From Nitrospira sp. SG-bin1 (lineage in GTDB: Bacteria > Nitrospirota > Nitrospiria > Nitrospirales > Nitrospiraceae), in NCBI GenBank assembly GCA_002083365.1, contig LVWS01000015.1, forward strand, positions 1-64,000: a DNA stretch of 64,000 nucleotides. Direction: 5' to 3'. The notes beneath the pieces were generated by a model. That model searched no databases and had not been told where the DNA came from. It saw nothing but the letters and a program-made list of their open reading frames with translations. Below, in pieces: positions 14,738 to 22,035 of this stretch. The first letter of the stretch is position 1, and every line of letters starts with the position of its first letter. The position numbers were made by a program, and so were the translations under genes.

Positions 14738-15764
14738 GGGTCCGATGCTCCAGTTCAGCCCACTGTTTGTAGTGTGGAAGACAAACGCTCAGATCACCGG
14801 TTTCCAGCCATGCATCGTTGCGCCCTTGGCGACAGTAGGCACGAACGTTACAAGCCGCGCACTCATACCGGTTATTGGGGCGAGCCTCGTCCACGGTGCG
14901 CTTGAGTAATTCCCATCCTTCCGAGACGGACCCGGTTCTCAGGTTGTACCGGGGAATCGGGAAGGCCGTGCACAGATTCATCTCGCCGTAGGGGGTGATG
15001 GCAAAGCGAGTATGGCCGCAGGCACATTCGATGAAATCGCCTGCAGAGACACAGGTGCCTTCGGGCGACGGTAGGCCCCAGTCCGCCAGCATGTCCTGGT
15101 CGATGCGAATCTTTGCCTCCGGCGTCAGACGATATCGGAGCGGCGTTACGTCTCCGGTTACGGTCGGCGTGAGATCAAAACAATATTGGAACTTGAATCC
15201 AAATTCTGCCGCGATCGAGTGGCAACGGCGAATCTCGTGGAAATTGATCACGGTGACCGGCATGCGGACGATCACAGGAAGACCGGCCTGAGACAACATC
15301 CCCAGTCCTCGATGAAATGCCGCATAGGAGCCTGGGACGGCGGTCATCCGTTCGTAGGTCGAAGGAGTCGCTCCGTAGATCGAAACACAGACTTGCTCCA
15401 CATGGACCGTTCGAAGCAACGACACCAATTCGGCTGTCACCCGCGTGGCATTGGTCAGCAGTCGAATCAAGAGGCCAAGGCGACGGGCATGATGCAGAAT
15501 CCGCCGGAGGTCGGGCCTGGTGCTTGGTTCGCCGCCGGTAAATGTGATCGTGAGTACGCCGAATGCGGCCAGTTGGTCCAGGATCGTGAGAATCTCATTC
15601 GTAGGGAGTTCTTGTGGCAAGGCGCGGTGGGTGGGATTAAAGCAATGGACGCATCGGAGATTACAGCCATAGGTCAGTTCGAAAGTCACGCTGTCCGGCT
15701 GACGCCGACATTTGGCTTTCGACGATAGCTCAGCGAGGAACGTGTCGGCATCAATCCGTTTCAT
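14706..15764 (-). CDS. Radical SAM/SPASM peptide-modifying enzyme A
   Basis: A 352-residue protein from ATG 15764 (ATGA overlap with the kinase gene; the longer frame to 16061 is shadow). The radical SAM [4Fe-4S] motif is CNLRCVHC (Cys34, Cys38, Cys41), followed by FTGGEP (75-80). A SPASM-type C-terminus has several Cys (ECACGHTRF, MNLCTAF, CAACNVRAYC, SVCLP) able to ligate auxiliary clusters. SPASM enzymes install thioether, C-C or epimerised residues in ribosomal peptides. It lies downstream of the precursor and kinase, whereas the other two radical SAM genes lie upstream, so it may catalyse a separate step. Confidence 0.88.
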   Translation of the reverse strand: MKRIDADTFLAELSSKAKCRRQPDSVTFELTYGCNLRCVHCFNPTHRALPQELPTNEILTILDQLAAFGVLTITFTGGEPSTRPDLRRILHHARRLGLLIRLLTNATRVTAELVSLLRTVHVEQVCVSIYGATPSTYERMTAVPGSYAAFHRGLGMLSQAGLPVIVRMPVTVINFHEIRRCHSIAAEFGFKFQYCFDLTPTVTGDVTPLRYRLTPEAKIRIDQDMLADWGLPSPEGTCVSAGDFIECACGHTRFAITPYGEMNLCTAFPIPRYNLRTGSVSEGWELLKRTVDEARPNNRYECAACNVRAYCRQGRNDAWLETGDLSVCLPHYKQWAELEHRTHGLLDPRRPA

Positions 15765-16666
15765 CGGGAAGTCTGCGTGAGCGCCGCCGAATGATCGCGC
15801 ACGAAATCGACGACATCGGGTTGGTTGAGAAACGAAAGGCCATGACAGGGAATCTGTACCGTGAGTGAAGCCAAAAATTCGAGCGTGGCCTCCAAGCCGG
15901 TACGGTCCCAATGGGGAAGAAAGGCCTGCTGCAACAGGAGCGAGGTTGCGTGGGATGATCTCAGAAGGGAAAGGCAGTGCCGTTCTTGCCCATGGTTGAT
16001 GCAGAAGAGCCCAGTGATCCCGGCTGAAGCATTTTCGGCATAGTGACCGGAGCCGACCCAAGGAGTTCCATACAAGAAGAAGGCGGTCCCATGCCGTCGT
16101 AAGATCACCCGTTCGTCACTGAGGACAGCGGCGGTTTGGGTTGCGAACAATCCCGCGATGGTGGATTTTCCGGTTCCCGACGCTCCGGTGAAGACGTAAC
16201 CCCGTCTGTCGATGACCAAGCCTGCTGCATGCAAGAGCAATCCGCCGTCACGTGACAAGCGCGACAACAAGCACACTTCGATGAGCGGATTGAAAAGTTG
16301 CATGGGGCGCCATCCCACTTGGCTTGCTTCCAAGTCCGGGAGCATCCATGCTTGCACTGTCCGGTAGTCATCTGAAATACGTGCCCGAACCCGTGGTTGA
16401 AGAATTTTGGGATCGAGGGACTCGAACAGAAGTCCGGTGTCTGATCCAAGAAGTTTCCAGCAGCCATGGGCCGAATCGAAGAGGAGCCTCCCCGATGGAA
16501 GATCCGGCAGGGGCGATACGATCGACACGTTTACTCGAATATCCGGGGATGGAGTCGAAGGGGAGAGAAACCCGTCGAATGGACGAAGCGGCCAGGTGAG
16601 GCGGGGGTGATTGGCTGGTTCACGAATCTGTATCGTGTATCCGCCTATGCCGACAGTCAGGTCCAT
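15761..16666 (-). CDS. HPr-kinase-like (HprK-related) peptide kinase
   Basis: A 301-residue protein. The C-terminal half resembles the HPr kinase/phosphorylase catalytic domain: LLLHAAGLVI, then P-loop GASGTGKST (161-169), and VLSDERVILR. No HPr or PTS gene is nearby. HprK-related proteins in peptide clusters (e.g. paeninodin-type lasso peptides) phosphorylate the precursor's C-terminal Ser, and the adjacent precursor ends in Ser. The start at 16666 is fixed by AGGAGATAAG, whose A-G-G overlaps the precursor stop region, so the two genes are tightly coupled. Confidence 0.8.
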   Translation of the reverse strand: MDLTVGIGGYTIQIREPANHPRLTWPLRPFDGFLSPSTPSPDIRVNVSIVSPLPDLPSGRLLFDSAHGCWKLLGSDTGLLFESLDPKILQPRVRARISDDYRTVQAWMLPDLEASQVGWRPMQLFNPLIEVCLLSRLSRDGGLLLHAAGLVIDRRGYVFTGASGTGKSTIAGLFATQTAAVLSDERVILRRHGTAFFLYGTPWVGSGHYAENASAGITGLFCINHGQERHCLSLLRSSHATSLLLQQAFLPHWDRTGLEATLEFLASLTVQIPCHGLSFLNQPDVVDFVRDHSAALTQTSR

Positions 16667-16674
16667 CTTATCTC

Positions 16675-16920
16675 CTAGGACGCGCGGGGACCGGAGTCAT
16701 GACAAACGACTCCCATATATGTGGCAGGCAACACAGAGCGTTTACAGCCGGCCGAATTCGCGCCCGGATACATGCTACAGCCGGCCGGGGGTCGGCAGCC
16801 CGCGTTGCCTCCGGCCGAGAGAGCCATGGTGGCCAGGCTACAAGTGGCCAGGATGGCTTGTTCCTGGTCCAACCGGACTTCGTACAGTTGTGGCGGGGTA
16901 TAGGGTTTCTTTTCATTCAT
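16675..16920 (-). CDS. Cys-containing RiPP-type precursor peptide
   Basis: An 81-residue peptide. The N-terminus (MNEKKPYTPPQLYEVRLDQE, then QAILATCS) is polar and leader-like. The second half is Gly/Ala/Cys-rich with three Ala-Gly-Cys tripeptides (GNAGC, PAGC, SAGC) plus Cys in ATCS and GVVC, five Cys in all, and ends PRAS with a C-terminal Ser. There is no signal peptide or membrane segment. GGAGG lies 9 bases before the ATG. It sits between radical SAM and kinase genes in an operon with a PqqD-like protein, the hallmark of ribosomal peptide maturation. A boundary near residues 27-31 (ATCS) is a guess. I cannot place it in a named RiPP class. Confidence 0.72.
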   Translation of the reverse strand: MNEKKPYTPPQLYEVRLDQEQAILATCSLATMALSAGGNAGCRPPAGCSMYPGANSAGCKRSVLPATYMGVVCHDSGPRAS

Positions 16921-16981
16921 GACGTGATTCCTCCCGTAGAACGAGCGGCTCCGGTTTCAAATGCCAGTCATCTTGCGTTCA

Positions 16982-17019
16982 CCGCCATGAAGAATCCTTC
17001 TGGCATTCTGGCATGGCGG
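16982..17019 (-). other. Stem-loop just upstream of the precursor gene
   Basis: Minus strand: CCGCCATG (17019-17012) and CATGGCGG (16989-16982) form a perfect 8-bp stem, with further internal pairing (CCAGAA/TTCTT). It lies in the 109-base gap between the radical SAM gene and the precursor. It could process the polycistronic mRNA or stabilise the 5' end of the precursor message. Confidence 0.45.
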
Positions 17020-17029
17020 ACCTGATCCA

Positions 17030-18142
17030 TCATCGAGATGCCCGGAGAGGATGGAGCAATCTCCGGTTTGTCGCGGCTTCGGCTCGTGCCAACGCCACGT
17101 CACAATCATAGGGGATCGGTGCCTCGGGGTTTCCACATTCCCTGTGAGCTTCCGTCGGCTTTTTATCGCAAAAAGACTGGAGCTCACAGGTCCGACAGGG
17201 TGCGTCGCTGGTGTAATGCAGTGATACGATGTCTCGAAAGAGACGATCGATCGCGTCTCGCAGGGAATAGGTCCGCAGCGAATAGCGTCGTTCATACTGC
17301 AAGGTGCAGGTGCCCAGTTCTCCCCGGGCGTTGATATGGATGGTGTTCGTGCCGCAGCCACAGCGGTACAGACGATCTGCCGGTTGTTGCAAGAGCTCCG
17401 CAGCTGTCCGACACTCTTCTTCCGAAGAAGTCCCCTCCATCATATCCCGTTGCAGCCCGGCGACGTCGTTCGGTGTCATTCGGTACGACAAGGAGGAAAG
17501 ATCGCCGTCAAGACGGGGTGACAGCGCGGTGGTGACGCTGAACGGCTGTCCGAAGGATTCGACAAACTGTTTGATTGCCGGCAACTCGCGACGATTCCAG
17601 TTCATCCCCTTGGTCTTGAGCGTAAACGGCAGATTGGCCTGCCGGAGGAACTCCAGGCCTCGCCGAAAGGCTCGAAATGAACCAGGCACCTGCGTGAACC
17701 AGTCGAACGAGGACTCGATGACGGAATGGCAGGAAATGTCGATGGTAAACGGCGGGTGAGAACGGAGTCGCGTCACGATCGCTTCAGTGAACAGGGTGCC
17801 GTTGGTATAGAGCTGGAGCAGAAAGCCGCGGCGATAGGCATGCTCGTAAATCTCCCAGAAGCGAGGATGCTGAAACACCTCTCCTCCCGTCAAGTTCAGC
17901 CAAAGAATGCCCATCTCCGCCATGTCGTCGATCAATTGAATGATCTCAGGAAGGGACAGTTCCTGTGCGATCCAGCGCCGGTGGTTGTAGGGATCCGTAT
18001 AACAATGGCGGCAATGGAGGTTGCATCGGTAGGTCAACTCGAACTGCGCATTCGTGACTTGATGAGAGTTTGTTGCCCGCAGATGGACTCGCCGGCTGAA
18101 GTCACCGTACGCCATAGCGGGAAGTGTCCGTGCATCAGGCAT
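17030..18142 (-). CDS. Radical SAM/SPASM enzyme B
   Basis: A 370-residue protein. The radical SAM motif is CNLHCRHC (Cys40, Cys44, Cys47), followed by LNLTGGEVF (about 82-90), where the usual GGEP is GGEV. The C-terminal SPASM region has Cys in YRCGCGTNTI, GTCTLQY, PCRTCELQSFC and later HREC and DCD, enough for two auxiliary clusters. The ATG at 18142 overlaps the end of enzyme C by 8 bases. It lies directly upstream of the precursor gene. Likely role: radical cross-linking or related modification of the precursor, with the PqqD-like protein presenting the leader. Confidence 0.88.
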   Translation of the reverse strand: MPDARTLPAMAYGDFSRRVHLRATNSHQVTNAQFELTYRCNLHCRHCYTDPYNHRRWIAQELSLPEIIQLIDDMAEMGILWLNLTGGEVFQHPRFWEIYEHAYRRGFLLQLYTNGTLFTEAIVTRLRSHPPFTIDISCHSVIESSFDWFTQVPGSFRAFRRGLEFLRQANLPFTLKTKGMNWNRRELPAIKQFVESFGQPFSVTTALSPRLDGDLSSLSYRMTPNDVAGLQRDMMEGTSSEEECRTAAELLQQPADRLYRCGCGTNTIHINARGELGTCTLQYERRYSLRTYSLRDAIDRLFRDIVSLHYTSDAPCRTCELQSFCDKKPTEAHRECGNPEAPIPYDCDVALARAEAATNRRLLHPLRASR

Positions 18143-19046
18143 GGGTCACACTTGGGTGGAGGAGACTCGAGTGTACGTCGGGTTTCCATCGGCAGCCGAA
18201 CGAAGGCAGGTAGTCATAAAACCCCTCGTGGAACGAGCCTTTCCGAAGATCGTAGCCTTGAGCGCGGTTTCCCGAGCACAGTTGGAGAACGCCGTATGCG
18301 TCGATGTGAAATCGACGCAGCCCGCTACGGCAGGGACTTGTGTCCGGGAGGTGACGTTGACAGGCTTCCCTCCACAGTTGGGCGTCTTGCCGATGGAGTT
18401 CATCGAGATCCTGGGGTTGAAGGGCGAACCGAAAGGGAGTGCCGGAGCCGTCAATCGCGGGACGAATCTCCTCACCGAGTTTGTATCCGACCGAACCGAG
18501 TTCGTCCACGTATCGTTTGATGGCGATGATCTCGTGTCGGTTCAGCGTCATGGCCGTCGACTTGATGGTGAGGGGCAGGCCACGTTCACGAAGCAAGGCA
18601 ATGGCTTGTTGGCACCGATGGAATGAGCCTGGTCCCAACGTCACCTGCTCGAACGTGGATTCCGTCAGCCCGTGCATGCTGATTTCGATTCGATGAGGGG
18701 GATGGGCCGCCAAACGGTCGGCGATGGACTCGGTGATCAATGTTCCGTTGGTGAAGAGGGTGACCAAGAATCCGAGACTAATGGCCCGTTCATAGATCTG
18801 AAAAAAGTCTGGCCGCGTGAGCGGTTCTCCTCCGGTCACACATAGTTCAAGGCAGCCCGCCTCGGCCAGTTCATCCATAATGCGGAGCAGCTCGACGGTC
18901 GAAAGTTCCTGACGGATCCGCTCCGGTTCATTGAAGCAGTCCGTGTAACACATGACACAGTGGAGATTACAACGACAGGTGACTTCCCATTGGCAGGCGA
19001 GGGGGAAGCGGTCGGGCAGCTGATCCAGCTTACGTCGCTGAACCAT
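18135..19046 (-). CDS. Radical SAM enzyme C with reduced SPASM-like tail
   Basis: A 303-residue protein with CNLHCVMC (Cys26, Cys30, Cys33) and VTGGEP (about 85-90). The C-terminal segment keeps the SPASM-like frame (PCRSGLRRFHIDAYGVLQLC, then NRAQGYDLRKGSF and SFGCRWK) but has only three Cys, too few for two auxiliary [4Fe-4S] clusters. It may bind one cluster or act as a partner of enzyme B, with which it is translationally fused by overlap. Its start overlaps the PqqD gene by 17 bases. The order PqqD-radical SAM-radical SAM resembles radical SAM/PqqD peptide systems such as GeoRSP, but I do not claim identity. Confidence 0.85.
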   Translation of the reverse strand: MVQRRKLDQLPDRFPLACQWEVTCRCNLHCVMCYTDCFNEPERIRQELSTVELLRIMDELAEAGCLELCVTGGEPLTRPDFFQIYERAISLGFLVTLFTNGTLITESIADRLAAHPPHRIEISMHGLTESTFEQVTLGPGSFHRCQQAIALLRERGLPLTIKSTAMTLNRHEIIAIKRYVDELGSVGYKLGEEIRPAIDGSGTPFRFALQPQDLDELHRQDAQLWREACQRHLPDTSPCRSGLRRFHIDAYGVLQLCSGNRAQGYDLRKGSFHEGFYDYLPSFGCRWKPDVHSSLLHPSVTHA

Positions 19047-19341
19047 CGTGGACGGCGACCTCCTGAATCGCGCGAATCGACAGCAAGTCCGTCAACAAGG
19101 TCTCGAAGTCCCGATGCAGCTGGTCCGCCGCTACCTCGTATTCGCGACCCATTTCCTCTTCGATAGACAGCACCGACCGCGTCCCGTCGATATAGGACCA
19201 CAAGGCGGCACCGGTTTCATTCAAGACGTAAATGCTGTTGGCCTCGGTCAGATTGCGGCGGATCGGGACCAGGATACATTCGCCCGCAACCTGTCGTTGC
19301 ACGAAGTCGTCGCTTTTTGCGTACACGGAGGAGGGTGGCAT
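19030..19341 (-). CDS. PqqD-family peptide chaperone (RRE)
   Basis: A 103-residue PqqD-like protein. The core runs ILVPIRRNLTEANSIYVLNE, TGAALWSYIDGTRSV, then a helical part (EVAADQLHRDFETLLTDLLS) ending in the recognition-element helix. Stand-alone PqqD proteins form the winged RiPP recognition element that binds the leader peptide and delivers it to radical SAM partners. It overlaps radical SAM gene C by 17 bases, so the two are made together. It starts 76 bases after the methyltransferase gene. Confidence 0.85.
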   Translation of the reverse strand: MPPSSVYAKSDDFVQRQVAGECILVPIRRNLTEANSIYVLNETGAALWSYIDGTRSVLSIEEEMGREYEVAADQLHRDFETLLTDLLSIRAIQEVAVHDGSAT

Positions 19342-19417
19342 CGCGGGGAGGATATCAAATATATCGTGTACCTTCTAGGGGTTTTCTTCACGATCCTCGC
19401 GGAAGCGAGACAAGGCA

Positions 19418-20245
19418 TCAGTGGCCGGCAGCGGCGGAAGTCGGCCAGCTGAGAACCACGAATCCACTGTGCCAGCTGACAGCATGAATGGTCGCGCCGG
19501 TTTCGACGATCTCTGACCGGAGTTCCTCTTCTGTGGTGAAGAGATGCAAGAAGTGGCCTTGGGCACAGGTATCGCCGGGCTGGTAATTCGAATTGGCTCC
19601 CGGCAATTTCATGATGCGCGTAGCCAAGCCGTGTGTCAGTCGTTGGACGGTTGTTTCGGGTTCACGCACTACCATGAAGTTCAAAATAGCTCGCCCCTGC
19701 GGTTTGAGGAAGATGCGCAGACTTCGCAACCACGTTTGTCGTGCCGATCTTCCCGGGATGGCACTGTACATGACGCTGGGGAACAAGATGTAGTCGATAC
19801 TCGCGGATGTCACCGGAATAGCCAAAAAACTACCTTGGACGAACCAGACCCGCGCGCCACGTGCCTTCGCCCGCTGAACTGCCCAGTGCAGGGCGCCGAA
19901 ATGCAATTCGAGACCCAGCACGCGATAACCTTGTAAAGCAATGGCGATGGACTCCCGTCCCACACCGGTTCCGAGTACCAACACTGTGCCAGAACCGCTC
20001 ATGTGGTGGGCCAATACGTTCTCTTCCCATGGTTCGAGCGCCCAGATAGGGGAGAGTTCTGGGTATTGAGATGGCGCATCATGATAGGTGTGTCCATAGT
20101 GGGCCTGAAGTAACCGGGTCAATTCTTCGGGAGTCGCTAAGGCAGGGAGCACACCGGTCAGAAGCTGCTGAATGCGAAACAGTAAGGTCATGATGCCGGT
20201 GCTGATACGATCAAAGATTCTGATGCAGAGGATTAGGACGCGCAC
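19418..20245 (-). CDS. Class I SAM-dependent methyltransferase
   Basis: A 275-residue Rossmann-fold methyltransferase. Motif I is VLVLGTGVGRESIA (SAM-binding glycine loop), followed by YRVLGLELH (acidic residue for the ribose) and ASIDYILFPSVM (motif III region). The N-terminal 60 residues include a hydrophobic stretch (IMTLLFRIQQLLTGVL) that may touch the membrane. Translation starts at GTG 20245 three bases after the glycosyltransferase stop, with GAGGATAAG as ribosome site. It could methylate the peptide or the sugar added by its neighbour. Confidence 0.8.
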   Translation of the reverse strand: MRVLILCIRIFDRISTGIMTLLFRIQQLLTGVLPALATPEELTRLLQAHYGHTYHDAPSQYPELSPIWALEPWEENVLAHHMSGSGTVLVLGTGVGRESIAIALQGYRVLGLELHFGALHWAVQRAKARGARVWFVQGSFLAIPVTSASIDYILFPSVMYSAIPGRSARQTWLRSLRIFLKPQGRAILNFMVVREPETTVQRLTHGLATRIMKLPGANSNYQPGDTCAQGHFLHLFTTEEELRSEIVETGATIHAVSWHSGFVVLSWPTSAAAGH

Positions 20246-20248
20246 ACC

Positions 20249-21346
20249 TTATCCTCGATGATGGTCCAGGTATGGAGCAAGGAGAGCCGCCGCTTCAGTG
20301 GCTCCGGTGAGTGGAGGTGGAGCGGTCCGAGGGGCGGGTAATTCGCCGGCTTTCTTGAGTGTCGTATCCCACCGGCCTTGTGTGAAGTCACTCATGGAGA
20401 GTTCGACCCCCCTTCCATATCGATGGAGATAATCCACCAGCGGCTGTTCGTCGGCAAAATTATATCGGCGTACGTACACCATGGGGGTTTGTAGCGCAAC
20501 GGCTTCCACCAAGGTTCCGTAGCCCGGTTTCGTCATGATGACATCGACTGAAGCCATTACGGTCTTGAAGGAAAACGGCAAGGAGGCGACGGCGATGAAG
20601 CGCTTACTGCCCCGCGGAATGGATCCATCGAAAAGGAACCGGTATCCGCTGACTGATTCCAATCGGTCGAACGGAAGAGAATCCAGGGGAATACCCCCGA
20701 ATCCGACGAGTACGGTTTGTTCTCCCGGAGCCAACCCGAGGACCCGGCTCAACCGTCCTCGAGCGGACGGCGCAGGCTCGGCGATCGGTCCAATGTCGAC
20801 GACACGGTGAAAGTTCTCCATTTGAGGAGCAGGTGTGATTCGCAGGGCGAGATCGGCTTGTGCATAGGCTTTTCGAACCGACTGGATGATCGTCGGACCA
20901 TCGATCGACGATGGCGTGAGATACTCGGATAAGACCAGGTCCCAGGTAAAACTGACGAGCGCGACGGTGGGAATACCAGCCGCTTTTCCAGCCGCCATCG
21001 CCAAATACGGGGTATCGGCCAGGACGACGTCAGGGGCGGCGGCCGTCATCTCGTCTACTTCCTGCTGAAGCCGCGCTTCCCAAAAGCCATGAAACCGGTG
21101 GTGCTCACGCCAGGTCGCTTCGACATCGATCTTCAGCGGGCCATTTTGGACACATCCAATATCTTGTTTCGCCGTGCTCACATCCCATGGAGGGACGAGG
21201 CGGTCTTTGAAAAAGGAGCGAGGGACGGTCGTTCGCAGGAGTACGCGAAGGTTGGGAACGAGACGATGGAGCGCATTGAGAACCGGCACGACTTGTGCGG
21301 CGTGCCCAAATCCATGCCCCGAGATGGCGGCCCAGATCAGCGGCAT
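20249..21346 (-). CDS. GT-B glycosyltransferase (MurG/UGT-like)
   Basis: A 365-residue protein with a GT-B layout. The N-terminal domain starts AAISGHGFGHAAQVVPVLNA, the loop that binds the acceptor in MurG/UGT-type enzymes. The C-terminal domain contains LVGFGGIPLDSLPFDRL and VDVIMTKPGYGTLVEAVALQTP, matching the nucleotide-sugar-binding (PGYGT...E) motif of GT1/GT28 relatives. Donor unknown. It is the first large gene of the peptide operon, followed at 3 bases by the methyltransferase. Glycosylation of the peptide or of an envelope component are both possible. Confidence 0.8.
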   Translation of the reverse strand: MPLIWAAISGHGFGHAAQVVPVLNALHRLVPNLRVLLRTTVPRSFFKDRLVPPWDVSTAKQDIGCVQNGPLKIDVEATWREHHRFHGFWEARLQQEVDEMTAAAPDVVLADTPYLAMAAGKAAGIPTVALVSFTWDLVLSEYLTPSSIDGPTIIQSVRKAYAQADLALRITPAPQMENFHRVVDIGPIAEPAPSARGRLSRVLGLAPGEQTVLVGFGGIPLDSLPFDRLESVSGYRFLFDGSIPRGSKRFIAVASLPFSFKTVMASVDVIMTKPGYGTLVEAVALQTPMVYVRRYNFADEQPLVDYLHRYGRGVELSMSDFTQGRWDTTLKKAGELPAPRTAPPPLTGATEAAALLAPYLDHHRG

Positions 21347-21398
21347 AGGCTGGAGCGCGTGAGCGTCATGGGTACAGGGCGGAGGAGATAGACGCTCT

Positions 21399-21599
21399 TC
21401 AACTATTGGAGTGGTCCGATTCCATCGGAGTGATGTTGTACATCAACTCGAGGTCGAATTCCTCGATCAATTCATTGAAAGCACCGGCCCCTAAATCAGA
21501 ACGAACTTCCGCCATGACAAGATCAATGGCGGGAGCGGCATGTTGGCCATATTGCGTGACAGCGGATTCGATTCGCTTTCTGGCATCGTCGAGATTCAC
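21399..21599 (-). CDS. Small acidic hypothetical protein
   Basis: A 66-residue all-helical acidic protein (MNLDDARKRIESAVTQYGQH, later FNELIEEFDLELMYNI) with GTG start behind AGGAGTCTCTCC. No motif recognised. It lies 27 bases after the TPR gene and 52 before the glycosyltransferase, so it belongs to the same transcript. The length and acidity would suit a partner or carrier, but nothing proves it. Confidence 0.55.
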   Translation of the reverse strand: MNLDDARKRIESAVTQYGQHAAPAIDLVMAEVRSDLGAGAFNELIEEFDLELMYNITPMESDHSNS

Positions 21600-21626
21600 G
21601 GAGAGACTCCTTTATGTAAGGATGCA

Positions 21627-21941
21627 TTACAGCGAGCGCAGTAACTCTTGCATCTCGGGGACCAGGTCCCTGCCGCCGTTGGAGCGCCCGGAAAGCACGG
21701 CTTCGACCCCCGCGGTAAGAATGGACTTGGCCTCGGCCTTCCTGCCGAGTTGGACCAACGCACGCCCTAGCGCCAAATGAGAGGCCGCATGGGTCGGATC
21801 CAATTGTGTGGCGACGGTCAGGTGCTCGACCGCTTCTTCGAGGCTGCCGTTTTCCTGCAGGATTTTCTGGCCGAGTCCATAGCGGCCCAAGAATCCCTTG
21901 GGGTTCTTCACGACCATTTGGCGAAACGCGTCAATGTCCAT
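21627..21941 (-). CDS. Small TPR-repeat protein
   Basis: A 104-residue protein with about two tetratricopeptide repeats (FLGRYGLGQKILQENGSLEE, AVEHLTVATQLDP, AASHLALGRALVQLGRKAEA), protein-protein binding helices. No signal peptide. It is the first gene after the extended -10 promoter at 21970-21978 and thus the probable operon head. It may scaffold the modification enzymes. Confidence 0.75.
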   Translation of the reverse strand: MDIDAFRQMVVKNPKGFLGRYGLGQKILQENGSLEEAVEHLTVATQLDPTHAASHLALGRALVQLGRKAEAKSILTAGVEAVLSGRSNGGRDLVPEMQELLRSL

Positions 21942-21969
21942 CGATCATCGTGCCGGATGTGTGAACGGT

Positions 21970-21978
21970 ACTATACCA
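21970..21978 (-). promoter_or_regulatory. Extended -10 promoter of the peptide operon
   Basis: Minus strand TGGTATAGT: a TG-N extended -10 with TATAGT, about 30 bases before the TPR ATG at 21941. The -35 is poor, common for extended -10 promoters. With the 12888-12907 terminator it defines a unit of about 9.1 kb. Confidence 0.45.
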
Positions 21979-22035
21979 TTGAAACGACCAGATCGGCCAG
22001 ACGAGATCGGTGGTGAGAGGAACGATCCAGTTTGC

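Noticed and set aside
14706..16061. Extended N-terminus of radical SAM enzyme A up to 16061
   Set aside because: The extra 99 codons overlap the kinase gene and are not protein-like; ATG 15764 gives the ATGA coupling seen elsewhere in the operon.
16668..16916. Alternative frame over the precursor gene (82 codons, Pro/Arg/Trp-rich)
   Set aside because: The 16675-16920 frame has the better-placed GGAGG site, a leader-like start and regular Cys spacing, and its stop meshes with the kinase ribosome site.
17030..19341. Labelling the PqqD/radical SAM trio as the GeoRSP system
   Set aside because: Gene order is similar but I cannot verify family membership from sequence alone; left as a comparison only.
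12936..21978. Labelling the operon a lasso-peptide cluster
   Set aside because: No asparagine-synthetase-like cyclase and no transglutaminase-like leader peptidase in the window, although HprK-like and PF14907-type proteins occur in some lasso clusters.
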